From contig NC_086259.1 in the NCBI RefSeq assembly GCF_021018805.1, positions 9,972,501 to 10,036,500 on the forward strand: 64,000 nt of DNA. Reading direction: 5' to 3'. The position numbers and the translations under genes are program-made. This document shows, piece by piece, positions 46,740-60,419 of this stretch (its first letter is position 1; every line of letters begins with the position of its first letter). The DNA comes from Prinia subflava (taxonomy: Eukaryota > Chordata > Aves > Passeriformes > Cisticolidae). Under the pieces are notes generated by a model. The model was not told the origin of the DNA, made no database searches, and saw nothing but the letters and a program-made list of their open reading frames with translations.

Positions 46740-49700
46740 GGCGTTATTGTGGTGGAAATACATGAAGGCATATGGAGAAATTATTATTTTTCTTTTACCC
46801 AGACAGGTGACTCCTGTCATTCAGTTTCAGTCTACAAATGGAACACCACCCATTTCCAGCCTTCCTGTAAAACATCAGCTTCCAGATGATACAGTAGCTG
46901 GTCCTATTATCATTGTCAATAGTTCCATTTGGCAGTAGACAGATAATTCTTTTCATGTGCTAATGATTAATCAGACAAGTCTATTTACTAATGTATCAGA
47001 ATGCATTAGAAATATAGGTAATGAGGGACAGAATATCAATTTATTTATAAATGAACTGCACTTACATTGGATACGTATTGACTCAAGTCAAAGAATGAAG
47101 CAGAAAATGTAATATACATGCAAACCATTACAATGAATTAAAAGAGAATTTTAAAATGTCTTGAAACATTATTCTATTGACTCCTCAGCAAGCCAAAAGG
47201 GATGTCACATTTGGTTTTCCAACAGACACCACAAAACGCCCCTCACACCCCCAGTACCTGTAGCTGTACTTGGCAACGTTCTAATTGAAAGTACAAATAG
47301 TGCATTTACATTTCAGAGCTCTAAGCCTCAGCACCAGGTTTGTGAAGGTAGATAAATATATAATCAATAATAAAGACACTAAAATGAGACACATCCTCCA
47401 GCAGAATGTCCTGTCCTGTAGCAAACCTGACGATGCTTTGTGAGAGTCATCTTTAGAATGACAAAATCTGATTTTCTTAAATATTTTTAGCAGCTGTAGG
47501 GTTGTCTACAAAATAGACATTTCATTCCAATACTTATGCAACAAATACCAGCTTGGAGCAGCTGACCAGAAGTTTTGTGTAACTGAAGTTTTGTGTAACT
47601 TTTTTGGGACAGGTTTCAATGCAGAGCACACTCATGTTCCCTTCTCTGTATTCTCAGCAGAATTACACTGGTATTGGAAACTCCTATCTGCTAACTGCCA
47701 GTTTAAGAAAACAAATTTTATTTACTCTGATTATTCTGTAGTCACTCACTATTTACACCAACTTATCATATTTCCCAGAGGACAAGTTAAACAGGTATAT
47801 TTTGAGGTCTGGCACAGTTAGTACACAATACTACTCATTCTTAGCTCAACACAAATTATTCCTGGGTAATTTACTGCATCTGTTACTTCTACTTTCCTTT
47901 TGCTCATAAATGTTGTGTCTCTCAACACTGATATTTCTCAGTGAGAACAGAGAGGCACCGGAAAGTGGGGAGGACTCTAACATGAGACCAATTTAAAATG
48001 TACCAATTCTGTATGTAGACTTTAGGCACAGAAACATATCTTTGGAAAACAAAAGAAAGGAAAGGAAAACATCATATGAATTGCAACATTTAAAAAAAAT
48101 CAAACTCATTTCATCACCACTCCAAAGTGGAATAAAGCTAGAAACTTTGACTGAGTCTTCACATATAAACCTTTTAAAATTTTCAGTGTATAGACAAATT
48201 AAGAAAACTTAGTTTAAGTTTCTGTGCAAACAGGTACACAGGGGTGGGGGTTTGAGAGCCTGGCTGAGCTGCAGTGCCCTCATGACTGACAGCGTGAGAA
48301 TTTTTCCAGTTGGGAGCAAAGTAAACCATGCCCTGAAATGTGTTCCCAGGAGGTATTCTGGAATAACTCCACACCATGGCTGGTATATTGGGTTAAACAG
48401 CCCAAATTAAACTTATAGAACCAATGCCTTTTTAGTTCTGTTTTTGTTGCAGAGCAGGTATAAAGATCTTTAATGCTTAGATCCACTTATAGCACTACAA
48501 AACCTGCACTGTGGAATATCAGCATGGCAGACTGAATGTGAGTGGCCTGAGTATGTATGAAAATACAGACACAAGAGATGTAATGAGATCACGGGTACAT
48601 TACTAATCCTACACAACCTTTTTTTTTCAGACATTTTCACACTTAAAACTGCCTTTTTATAAATGTATGTGGACCAAAAGCACAACTGAAACCAGGAGCC
48701 AAGTCTACTTGAAAGGATATTTGACATGATAGCACAGCAATTAGAGACAAGAGAATTAATGCCAGCTCTGTTCGTGCACACAGATAAACATGAAAGCTGT
48801 TCAACTTTATTCCCAATAAATAATTTGCTGGATACTCTCAAGAGAGCTCTGTAGAGGATAAGCTGACCTTTGTTAAAAATGTAACAATTTTCATAGTGCT
48901 GCTTTAATCATGGGTAAAATTTTCAGAATTTGACAACCTCTCCTAGTCCCCTGATAAAAGCTCTACTTCAAGAATGTCTAATGCTGCTTCTTACTTGGTG
49001 TTCAATAGAAACCAGTCTATAACACAATGCACTCCCTTATGTGATGTTTAGATATGAGATTGATCTCAGAGGACACCCTGGAGTTCTGAAAGAAGGATTA
49101 TTGGATTTTGTGGCTTTCTCAGATGTCAGAGATCTTTAAACAGTGTCTTGCAAAGTTGCTACATCCCAACTGTCTGTGAACAGCTTATGAACTCATCAGA
49201 GAAGATAGTCTCCATGTTAATTAGACTTTAAGGGGGAGAAGCAGCTTCCCATCCCATCAAATTAAATACAAGAAATTTCACATTATTTACTTAATCAGTA
49301 GACTTTTTAAAAGATTTGACACAAGATATTGACATGAGAGAGGATTCAGAGCTCAGAGCAACTGAAATACAAAAGGCACTATTAATATAGTAAGTAGAGA
49401 CTTCAAAAATACCTTTCAGTTCCCCTCTTACCTTGAAAATGCACTGGGCACTTGCTGAAATAAAATAAAATTGTTTATTAGAATTTTAAATAACTGCATA
49501 TAACCTCTTTTAGACATGCAAATCTGAATGGACAGGAAATTACAACATCTACAACCAATCTACACCACTTCCGTAATTCGCCATATCAAACACTTAAAAA
49601 CCTGAATTCTTTGAATTTCTGTTTGTGTTTAAAAAACATTAGTCGGGAGGGCATAGTAAACTTAATTGAAAATAAAATTTACTCCTCAAACCAAGGTAGA

Positions 49701-49834
49701 CAAAGTTATTTTCATTGTATAGATGATGCAAGAATTTGACATTTTGTTACATTTCAGCACTGCCCAGGAAAAGGATTTAGAGCTCTCTGCTGGGTTTATG
49801 ATGAGCTAGGACCTTAAAAGCACTCAAGCACTGT
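46740..49834. other. Unique non-coding sequence
   Basis: Contains an acceptor-like tract at 46785-46806 followed by a 44-codon open frame (see findings), a 16-bp tandem duplication at 47569-47600 and frames of 63 to 123 codons that show no domain (the longest 48470-48841, minus). No RNA gene or repeat family was recognised. Confidence 0.4.
47569..47600. repeat. Exact 16-bp tandem duplication
   Basis: GAAGTTTTGTGTAACT occurs twice in direct tandem with no mismatch. It is likely a recent slippage or repair duplication and may be variable between individuals. Confidence 0.95.
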
Positions 49835-50120
49835 AGGAGGACCATGATTCCAAGAGCTCCCAGAGCTGCTGAGTCACACATCTGGTACAACCCACCCGAT
49901 CCAAGGAACGAGGATCCCATTCAGGGGCCGTGGGTCTGGTGTCCCTGGGGAGCCTGGATCTCTCTTTGCTCCACACAGGCCTCCAAGCTGTCAGAAACTG
50001 AACTGTGAAATCAAAGTTCCATCTTTATGGACTTAAACCCACTCCACTGCTTCAAGACTGGTTCATCAGGAGTCAATTCTGGCAAGAATCAAGGGGCTGA
50101 TTTGAAGGCTCTGAGGTCAG
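49835..50120. other. Moderately GC-rich patch
   Basis: GC-rich to about 49990, with a TGCTGAGTCA word (49867-49876) that fits an AP-1/NFE2-type site. No open frame of note and no recognised repeat family. Confidence 0.3.
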
Positions 50121-52600
50121 AGCTTTCAAACTTGGAGAGCTGAGAGCATTTGGGTTTAGGCATCATCCTGCCAGTGAGGGTTGGCAGTGTGGAAATCTCA
50201 GTCTGCAATAATTTTTGCCTTAAAAGCCTTATTTTTTTACTGAGCTTTATTAAGCTCAGTAAAGTTTTGAAGCCTTTCTTAGGGACCTTCTTACAACTTA
50301 TAGCACAGAGAGAGAGATGCTGTATAACACCCACATTGTCTGAACCCGCATTCTGGGTTTAGAGAGACACAGACAGAATTTGCCTTCCAGAATCTACAAA
50401 CCATCTTACAATTTATTACTTAGGCAAAACACCCATTTAAAGATTATCTGATCAATAAACTGAACCAAGCATCTCACCAGAAGCTCTTAAAAATGTGGCA
50501 AATCCGTTCCTTTGTTTTCAATGAGTCTTTAGCAAAGTTACAGATTCATAACTTGCATTGTTCTTCATAAAGCAAGTGTAACGATATGCACATTCATTTA
50601 TTGCCCCTCCCTGTCCAAAAGATATACAATTTCTGAGGGACAATCTTTCAAAACACCAACATCGTTGATGAAAAATGAAATAGAATATACATAACTGTTA
50701 GTTATTTTACTATAGTAATGTAAATCCTTGTTCAACACTATTATAATAATTTCATAGAAGTAATTACCCACTGAGCTAGTAACTCTAGTTTTATGGACCA
50801 CATATGTAAACTAGAAAACTAATGTTTTTCACATAGTTATCTGCTGTTCATAAAGATGCAAATTGAAAGTCTACTTCATATAGTGGTAGAAATTGAAAAA
50901 AAGATTTTTTTCAAATTGATGACTAAGTAACTAAAAATTTTCTCAGTGATTTCACAAATATTTTTATTGATGACTTAGTATGAGCTACATCATGAGATGA
51001 GCTACATGAGAATGTAAAATGTGTTTAATTTACTTTATACTTTTTAGCTGCTCATTTCTATTTTACAGTTTACTTTTATCATGCTCCACTGGAACAATCA
51101 AACATTTTAAAGACAGTTTGCTACAAAGGTGTTGCAAGATGCTGGTTAGTTAAAGAATTCAGGCAGTTCATGGCAATACAAAGCTGTTCTGATTCCACCC
51201 CCACTCCCAGAGGGAAGAACATAAATAGTGAGCTTCCACAGCAACAAAACAGCAGAAAAGGATTGTTCAGTAATAACAGTGTAAATCTGGAACCTAAGAT
51301 ACTTCCAGGTAACTTGGAGACATTTCCGTTTAAAATCAAAACTTCTCCATTATAGACTTTTTATATGCTTTGGAAAAGCCTTGTAGGTTGCTGTTTTTGT
51401 AACACATTTTCTCTAACATCCCCACATCCAAGTGTCTCAGTCACCTGTGAATAACAAACATTATTCCTCTATGCAGGACTGCATGGACAAGTTGCCAGAT
51501 GCAGACAAGCAGAAAGTTACCAGAAACACATTGCAGCAAAATCTTGAGGATCCTGAGTCTCATTTCACAAGAATTTTGAAGCCCTTACAACAATTATGCT
51601 CATGGATGCAGTTTGCTGCTTTAGCCTCGGCTTGCTGACCAACGGTGGAGGGAAGGTTTGGCCTCTCCAAGGGCATATTCAGCAGCAGTGAGCTGATAAA
51701 GAGGGAATTTCCTACATGTCCATGCCAAGGATAACAACATTGCCAGAGCAGGCAGGCTCAAGACAGATACCAGCATATCCTGTTACAAGCATAAATTCAC
51801 TTTGATGAGGAAACAAGTAATTTTGCTTGGATCTTGGGATCCTGCAGAGGGCTCTGTCTTTTCTTATCCAAAGACAATTCTCTTGTCCTTTGCATGATAA
51901 AACTCTTTGCAGTAAATAGCAATATTAACATTTTGACATGTGTAGAGAGGAATAAATGTGTCACCAGCAAGAGCTATGGTTTCATCTCTGGAAAAGTCAG
52001 CTTGTCAGCATAACCCTCAAAAGGCAAATCCAGGGAGAGGAAGCCCTAACATAATGAGGGAGGCACAAAATCACACAGCTGCAAGAAACAATCAAAAAAG
52101 GAAAAGACAGTTCTTGGAGGAGGGTCCTTTGGAGGAGAGTCCAGGGAGCAAAATCTTTTGTTTACTAGGCTGAAGGTAACAAAACTCCACAATTTCAGAG
52201 AGGGTGGAACAGCCTCCCATAGGTCCTACAGAGTAAGACATAGCAGGGAGAGTCTGCAGTAGAGTCTCCTCATTTAGCACTGCTGCTAATGCCAAATGCT
52301 CCCAAGTAAAGGGAAAATAAGTAAAATATATGCAACTGCAAGAATCACAGAATAGAGCCCATATGTATTAAGACAACATATGTTTCCTTTCTGGAACTAC
52401 CAAATCTCACACATTACAGTGCACAAAGAGAAAGCATCTTTAACTTCCTCTATTATAACAGGTAGTCATAATGTAGATAAATCCTTTTTTCTTAGGTCCT
52501 CTTTGTTACTTTGTGTTCAAGCTTCTATTTCTGGTCTTTTGGGAAGCTTCGGGGAGTTTTTTTCCTGTTAGCTTCTGTCTTGTGCAGTATTCTACGAGCC
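50121..52600. other. AT-rich unique non-coding sequence
   Basis: Frames of 61 to 81 codons (50089 minus, 50150, 50598 minus, 51121 minus, 51432, 51958) have no recognisable domain. TGAGCTACAT is repeated within 50980-51010. No RNA gene or repeat family is supported. Confidence 0.4.
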
Positions 52601-52900
52601 TTTACTGATCAGACAGCATTGGCAAGAGGCTATTAAAACATATGTAATCGATTTTATAATTTTTTAGCACTTGCTAAGGGCTTTATTTAATCAGAGCACT
52701 AATGGTATTTCAAATGCAAGGAGCAGTGATAAAAAGTATGAGAAAGGCAGAATGTTCAAAGTTTGGAGTGCATTTGCCTCGGAGCAGGGCTGGGTTAACT
52801 GGCCAGTGCGATTGATGAATGTGCCAGGCTTCCAATTGCAGTCAGGGCAAAAGGAAAGTTGTTAAGTAGTGTTCATATGTCAGCTTCGATGGCCAGAATA
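52601..52900. promoter_or_regulatory. Enhancer-like block
   Basis: A repeat-free segment with AATCGATTTTATAA, TTTAATCAGAGC and a PBX/HOX-type CGATTGATGAATG word. It reads like conserved non-coding DNA. A 64-codon frame (52671-52865) is open through it without recognisable domain. Confidence 0.25.
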
Positions 52901-54530
52901 CCATACCACAAAACCAAAATGCAATTCAGCACGACTGGCAACCATCCATCAAACAGGTTGAAAATTGAATGAACTTACAACAAAATTATCCCTAGTCGAA
53001 AGGGAGCAGCATTCCTATGGGTTGTGGTAAGACACGTCAACAGAGCACTTCTCACAGCACATGGCAACTGGAGCCCTCAATTCCAGCTTCTACCTCTCCC
53101 AGAGCTTTCATAAACACTTAACATTTCATAAAAGTTACAGTTTTACACGTGATTCCTAAACTACAAAAAAAATGTGCAGGGGGTGTTGCCCCTCCTGCTC
53201 TAACATGCTTTATAAACACTGGCTAGAGCAGCTGACCCAGATGTGCTTACAGCTTATTTCTTCAAAATTTAAAATCTGCTCTACCTGATGTTTGTGCTCC
53301 ATTAAAGATTCAGTCATAAACCAGGGAACTGGAATATTTTGTCCCTGGTGCTACACAGCTACACCTAATTTCTTTTCTATTTCACACTAAGTAGAGATAT
53401 CTTTTAGAAGCTTTAGAAAAGGCATCAAAGAAAGTGAAGAAAAAATGTCAAGAACTTGTAAATAAACAGCTGGCTTGCAACATATGTATTTTCTTCTATA
53501 TTTTTCAGGTGCCACAATCTACAATCCATATCTGCCAGCCTTGTAGCATGCAGCATAATTTAACTGTAATTGATAACGTAAGGGCAGATGGAGAGAAGTG
53601 TCAGCTCCTGCTCACATCCTCTGGGGATGCTACAGAAATCAAAGCAGATGGTCCAATTGCTTCTTATTTATGTGTTGCTGCTAGCTCCTCTGCTTGCAGG
53701 ATAATGGATCATTATTGCCTGCTGTGCACAAACACCAATATGCTTTTAAATCTGGTTCTCAAACCTTATGAAAAAGCACTATATTTCATATTAATTTGTG
53801 AAGCTGCACTTAACAGGGTCCACTGATTTTAATTTATAACTTTCAAAAGAAAAAGGGTTAGCCATGGATTATTTTTTCATACAATAAGTGATCAATTGAG
53901 ATTTCTAGCAGAACATAGGTTAGTTAACTGATCATGCATGCTCAGAGAGCACACAACAGTTAATTATGATTTGAATGAAACAATACCATGTGGTTTTATT
54001 TATTGACCAATCTTTGGCAATGAAGGCAAATATCCTTTAAAAGATAACTTCAAATACGTATTGGCTAAGATATAGTGCTGTCACTTGAATCCTTTGTTTG
54101 CCCAAAACACTCATGAATTCTCTCACAGCACCAGCTAGGAGACCTGCTTCTCCAAGGAGCTCAGCCGGGCTACAGGACTTCCTGCACAGCCAGAACATTG
54201 CAACTCTCCAGTGAGTAATCCCACACACAGCTTTACCCTTGTCAGTACATAAATCCCAGGGAAATTGTCAGTACACCTCCTGGAACCCACTGTAGTGAGT
54301 TTCAGTGATGTTAAGCCCTGATGTTTCACAGCATGGCCAATATGGGTTTGCTTTGGCTTCTACAACAAATGAAAAGGTTGAAGCAGTTCTCTCTTTACAA
54401 ACCCAGGCTTGGCTCGCTCTGCTCAGCAGGTCCATGGGAACCACCTTCAAAAATATTGATGTTGTACTTTCTCTTTTAGCTGAGACAATGCATCACCAGA
54501 AAGATTTTGCAAATACTCCAAAACTTTAGC
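52901..54530. other. Unique sequence containing the longest non-repeat frame
   Basis: The plus frame 53434-53826 (130 codons) is the longest plus-strand frame away from both the minisatellite and the GC patches. It crosses a good acceptor-like site at 53507-53508 (see findings). Its translation is Cys- and Leu-rich without a family I recognise. The DNA at 53510-53770 also has conserved-element texture, so an enhancer is as likely as an exon. Frames at 54037, 54135 and 54268 (minus) and 54305 (plus) overlap and are not called. Confidence 0.3.
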
Positions 54531-55599
54531 TAGTAATACATAATTTGTTTAGTTTCTAGAAGTCTGTCATGAAAGGGCAAACTGTAAAGTGAATTTCCTG
54601 TCACAGAATAGACATGTTAACATCTCCACTGTCTAAAGATCTATAGAAAGAATACAGCAGCTATTTTTATAAATTCTGGAAAGCTGACAGCTCTTTGAAA
54701 GGAGCAGGTGTCAGTCAGTGCACCCAGTGGGTAAATCACTGAATGGATACTGTAAGGCTCCTTCCAAGTATGGGGCCTAAGAAGAAACAAATTAAGTTTA
54801 GGTTAATCCACCACTTATCCTACCCTCAAGGTGAATCAGTGAATGATTAACAGAAGAAAATGTTCAGTTTTTTATGCAGTGTTCAATTAATCTATTCATC
54901 TGCTAAGGTGTTTAGATACTCAGAGGACTGGAGTTGATATTGAACCCTTGTTTTATTTACTACCCTACAAGTTTAACAAGATGTTGTTGGGACTGACTTC
55001 AAATATGAAGTTTTAGATAAAAACCATAATTTTTTCTCTGTTTAGAACCTAAACATGTTAGGAAGTAGTATTATCCAATGTCAGGGAGGAAATTGCTCCT
55101 ATATAGCAGATGTGCTACTGCTGACTGATGGAAGCTTTGGATAAATTTAGCAATCACCTTTGTGATCAAGACAAGTTCAGGATACTAATTAGTCAAACTG
55201 AATTAGGTCTTGCATGCTAAAAGGCAACTTCAAACCAGTGGTGTCTGGTAAATATTGTGAGTCATTCCAGGGATCTTCTGAAACCACCAGAAACCAGTTT
55301 AAAATTGTTTGCATATACAACATATGTTTATTGTAAAGAGTCCCAGAAAAATATCAAGGGCTCTGTCCCCTTGAAGACAGAGAATTTTCACTGACTACAA
55401 TGTGTTAGTTCTGCAATATTATTCAGAAGCCCTTGTGACTGTGGAGTTGAATGAAATTTCCCCCTGAAAATGTTAACTGTATCTGAGAACTCAATATGAC
55501 TCCAAATTAATACAAAAATGCTTTTCATTAATTATGAAAGAAAATCTTAAATTATGGTTAGTGAAGCTGTAGGAAAACCAACAGTATAGCTCACTTCAG
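54531..55599. other. AT-rich unique non-coding sequence
   Basis: No open frame of note, no RNA gene and no recognised repeat. Ordinary unique sequence. Confidence 0.45.
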
Positions 55600-55870
55600 A
55601 CAGGAGCACCAAACAGCCAAGAGGGAAGTGGGGGGCCAAACTAGCAAGCCCCAGAAGAGAAGGGACAGCCCCGTTCTGCTGCACAGACACAGCAGCAGCA
55701 CCGTGGGCACAGCCCAGGCTGCCCAGGGCAAAGCCCTTTGGGCTCAGAGCTCAGAGACAGCAGGGCTGAGCTGCAGTCTAAGGTGAACCTGCAGCAAAAT
55801 AGGGGTGTGTGGGCTTGGGAAAAGCCTTCCCAGGCTGCAGGACAGACCTCCTGCTGTCTCACATGGTCTT
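55600..55870. other. GC-rich patch, no gene
   Basis: GC-rich sequence with CACAGCAGCAGCACCGTGGG-type words. Two overlapping minus frames (55641-55862 and 55744-55956) lack recognisable domains. Confidence 0.35.
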
Positions 55871-58800
55871 TGCATTAATGAGGAGAGTCTGACAGGCTCC
55901 AGCTGCATGATATACAAGAGCTTTTCATAATAGAGGAAAATTATAACTGTGCACATGCAAGTAATTCTTCAAAATTAATAGAACTAACAGTGTGTGTATA
56001 GTTGCTCATATGATTAAATTTTCAAGATATTCAGAACAATCATCTCATGGTGGCTAAATATAAAAACCTATTAGATTCTCTAAAACTGTTATTTTGAATA
56101 CTTTAGAAATCAACAAAATGTTCCTCTTTATAACAAAGAAACATTTGTTTAATATGTTGAAGCAAATGGATTTTCTCCATCAGTGATTAGACTCTTTCTT
56201 CAGTTTTTTCTGGTTAACACACATTTTGATTGTCAATCAAATCTTAAAACTCTGTACTTACTATCCAAACAGCCACCTAGAATTTCTTCCTCTAGTCACG
56301 TTCTTGCCATAAAATAAATTAATGACACACTCAATCATTCACTTAGCACATGAAGGAATGTTCCTTAATAATAGTTTTTGTATTAAACAGCTAAATTTGA
56401 AATATAATTGATCTCTATCTAATTATAATAGTCACATACACTTATACAGTAGGTGTTATAATATTTTTTCATAACTGAGACTTTCTGTACCCTTACAAGC
56501 TTGCCAATAATTTGAGGTATATACAGTATTGCAGCCAGACCCCTGGTGAGAAGAAGAAGAAAAAGTCTTTGAAGATGTATCTAATTTTGAACAGGAATCT
56601 GAATCTCCTTTTTCCCTCAAATATCTGCTGATATCTAGATCTGTCTGCACACCTGCAGTCCTGAGGTGTCACAGCCAAGAAGGAAAGTTTCTGTGTGGTG
56701 TCCTAGAGGCAGCAGAGCAAATTCTTTGATGAGGAGACATGGTTCTGCTTTTTATTTAATAGTCTATAAAATCTGTCTAACATAGCTTAGCATGGCCACC
56801 AAACGACACAAACCACTTTGAAAGGCACTTCTGCTCAACAATTGCAGCAATTCAAAAGACTTGGTGCAATATTTCCCTGTGGTGCAAGACCAGACTCAGG
56901 CAGGGAACTGTGAGCTGAGCACCCACGGGCCTGATGCTGACCAAGTGGACATGCAACATTTCAGGATGAACCCTTTTCTTGCTGTGGAGCTGCATAATGA
57001 GATATTTTCCCTCCTTTTCTGGAGAATCTTTTTCCAGTCTTATTTCTCAATAGTTGATGCTGTGCTGTTGATATAATTTGCTAGGTTTTGGATGACCTCC
57101 TACCATTTGGCTTCATAATGAGTTCCAATAGGAGAAGATAATCTCCGAGTTCAACACATTTTTAAAATCATCTGTGTATGAGGGAGGCAGAAGATAGCTC
57201 CATATTTACATTGCAGCTTGCACCAACTTCATTTTCTTTCTGTGTGGAATGAACGCCTGTGTGGTTCGATTGCATGAGAATTAATGCTCAATAGACAAAT
57301 AACTTTAACAACTTTAAAAACTGGCTGAAATAACCATGTTTCTGCTGGTTTGGCAGCTAGTGCATGGTCTGAGGTATTTTTTGTTTTGTTTTTCCTTCAT
57401 TTACACAGCTAGTGCTAAAGCTGTTAAACTTTAGGTCACCTATACATCACTGGCAATTCATATACACTCTGGGAGTTTTTGTCCTCTGACACAAAATGCC
57501 ACAGTTTAACATTACTAAGCAGCTAACACCTACCAAAACCATATCTGACAAAGATTTTCTCCTTAACAAAAAGAGGGAAATAGAGTAGCATTTTAAAATT
57601 ACTGCACCGTGATTATTTATAAACACTTTTTTTCATCCTGCAGAGCAGATATTAGTGGTTCTAGACTGATCAGACTATTTTTGTAAATCCCATACTTTTC
57701 AAGTTTCTTTCTTAGTTACTGTATAAAATGTTTTGAGAAGCTCAAGTTCAGCCTGTGCTAGAATTAACACTGTGGTTCTGACTAACCATTACATTCTTGA
57801 ATTGGAGGCAGCTTGTGGCAGGCTGTAATTCTGGCAGCAATCAGCAGAGATTTTCTCATGACTTTTAAACAGGTAGGTGTGACATCAATTGATCTTTGCC
57901 TGTAGGAGAACTACAGAAAAAGTAACAACAGAGGCTCACAGTCAATCAAACCTATTCTAACGAGAGCTGCTTCGAAGGCATAAAGGTCTCTTCTAACACA
58001 AAACAACCTGCTCCTTGTTCTTAAAATAGGAGCTCCATTTTACACACCAAATGTTCCCCACCACCTCCATGCTGTGTCTGCAGTTGTATCTTGCCAGTGA
58101 CAATGCAATGCTGAAATAAACTGCACGGCAACAGCTCGAATCTCTGGATTCACAACTTGCAGGGACACAGCGAGTCAAGTGTTCCAAAAGGGCTTGAAAT
58201 GTGTTTTGCCACCTACTCAGGCAATACAATAAAAGCCAGGAAAAGTCCAATAGAGTATAAGCTAAAACTTTAGTTAGGTGAAATATATTATTTCACCATG
58301 CCTTTGTTCTCAACACCCATTTTTGAGCTAATTTCCAGAATACTCATGAACTGCAAGAGTTATGAATGAGTGCCTTTTGTCACATGAAAGGCAGAAACTG
58401 AATTTAACCTCTGATTCACACCACCATATCTATGGATTCTTTTCCTTCAGTAAGAATGTAAGTTTGTCCTCCTTCTAAAAGGGATTTTTCCACCATCTAA
58501 AGGTCATGTGCATACGAGAAATGTACACTAGACCAGGTAAGCAGGAGAACCTGAGCCAACGTATATAAATTATAACATGCATGTCATGTTATAGTGAAAC
58601 AGTTTTGTTATCTTCATAGCCTGAAAATAGTTTCTTCCTCTTTCAATTTCAGAGGAACAATCAGTTTCTTAATAGGTAAAAGCACTTTGAAGTTAAAGCT
58701 CAAGATAAACCATATAGCAGATTTAGTGCAGTGAGTTTGATTGAATATATGCTTTAGTCTCTTTGAGAAAGCCAACTCTGAAAATTATAACATGAAAGGA

Positions 58801-60170
58801 GACCAAAGTCTGTGCTTAGTCCATGCCTGGAACATTTTTAAAGCTAAGATTTGCTTTATTCTTTCCCATATTTGTGTTAAGTTTCCTGAAATGACTATTA
58901 CAGTAGTTATTACTATTGCTGGCTCTGGCAGTTTATTCTGAATGTTGACTATCATTCTTTGCACATGTGAAAAAGTAGGCTGTTAAATTATTTACCCACG
59001 ATGTGTGCTACCATGAACTCAGACTCCAGTCTTATTTGGAGTCTGAAATACAGCAAGTTTTAACGACTTATAAGATCCAATTCTCCTTTGGAGTCCAAGT
59101 CCTACAGTAATTTTCCAACAACAATGAAATGTTCATTGAGGGCAATAAAGCATCAGGCTGCACAGAGGAGGTTTGGAAGAGCCACTCCATAAGGGCTAAT
59201 AGTTTATTTCCAGGTATTCAAGAATAGGATGCTAAATCTACGTTCATCTGTTAAATAAACAGGTGAGGTTCTTCTGGGGATATATTTTTCTCAAGAGGAA
59301 TTCAGTGGCTTAATATACTCAGAAATTTATGCACAAAGGTGGGAGCCAAGAAGAATGCCAGGTTTCTACCCTCTAAACATTGTAATAAAATAAAACTTCC
59401 TTTTTTTGGAGAAATTGAAATCTTGAAAGGAAAACTTAAGTCAGCTTTAGGTAGATCACAAATAGCTACTTAACCCAGTAACTATCTGAGCTCCAGAATT
59501 CACTGCATTTGTTCATGCAATAATAAATATATTTTAACTGAGTTACCCGCTACTGGTCTCCTGCATACTCCCATAAATAGGTCCATTGAATTCACAAAAA
59601 TCAACAGCAACAAAGTATGCAAATGACAAAAAGATTGAGACTTTATTTTCAGCCTTTTCAAAATAAAATCAAAACTTCAGTGGTCTCACGTTTAGTTCTC
59701 ATTTAAAAAGAAAGTCCTTTAAAAAGAAATACTATAATTCTTCCGCAAAATTCTTAGAATAGTACATGTATATCTGGCTAATGCCTAGACTTTGAACATG
59801 TACATTACTTGGACTAATTAGGTGACTTTATGAAAGAATTCTTTGTTTTGCACATTGGATAATACGATTCTGAGCTGTATTTACTCTTGTTACCACTGGG
59901 TTGGATGAGTGACGTACTTCTTGCAGCTGTAAAAGGTTTTCTTTATACCGGTTTTGCAACGAATTTACAGTGAATGCTGAAATCTGTTATTACTCCTGTA
60001 TTTATGGTAGGCTGAATAATAAACTTACAAATTTCATTTAACGGAAGCCTTTCCCTACCTGCGATTTTATTCAAAATGTTTTATTTGCAGCTCGAAAGGA
60101 CATCCCTGCATGTCAGAGAGGTGTATCTAAAGATACTGTTATCACAGCGTGTCATACAGTTCTCTGGTAC
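55871..60170. other. AT-rich unique non-coding sequence
   Basis: About 4.3 kb without a supported gene; frames of 61 to 85 codons (56456 minus, 56493 minus, 56861, 57993 minus, 58741) look random. The part at 57230-57370 has enhancer-like texture. A GAAGAAGAAGAAAAAG run lies near 56550. No repeat family recognised. Confidence 0.4.
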
Positions 60171-60241
60171 AGCTTGCTAAAGATGATGGCTGAGATTAAA
60201 TACAACCCCACTTGGCAAAGGGCAGATGGCAAACAATTGCG

Positions 60242-60257
60242 TTTGACCTTTGTCAAA
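60242..60257. promoter_or_regulatory. DR1/HNF4-like palindromic nuclear-receptor motif
   Basis: TTTGACCTTTGTCAAA is a perfect inverted repeat (TTTGAC and GTCAAA around CTTT). Its minus strand contains CAAAGGTCA, the core bound by HNF4, and the whole fits a DR1 arrangement used by HNF4, COUP-TF and RXR-type receptors. It lies about 90 bp upstream of a CpG cluster. Occupancy is unknown. Confidence 0.3.
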
Positions 60258-60329
60258 GAATGCTCATTCACAACTGCCTTTCATCACGTCCTCCCACATC
60301 TTTCCTGGGGGACCAAGAAGAAGCAGAGG

Positions 60330-60385
60330 CGTGTTGCCGCTGCGCCGCCCCGAGCGCGGGTGAGCCCCGCTCAGTCCTCCTCCCG
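60330..60385. other. CpG-dense spot with donor-like site
   Basis: Nine CpG dinucleotides fall within 56 bases (60330 to 60385), against a CpG-depleted background. Inside it CGG/GTGAGC (GT at 60360-60361) fits the 5' splice donor consensus. Two plus frames of 80 and 85 codons (60174-60416 and 60212-60469) cross it. The pattern could be a small non-coding first exon or a decayed CpG island. No TATA box was identified and no gene is called. Confidence 0.35.
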
Positions 60386-60419
60386 ACAGCTACTGTGCCC
60401 AAAGCTGGAACCATAACCA

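Noticed and set aside
52335..52360. Word AGAATCACAGAATAG resembling the CR1 LINE 3' end region
   Set aside because: No ATTCTRTG-type tandem tail and no adjoining CR1 sequence; 15 bases are too few for a call.
57241..57310. tRNA-like GGTTCGA box at 57263-57269
   Set aside because: No A box at the right distance and no cloverleaf stems could be formed around it.
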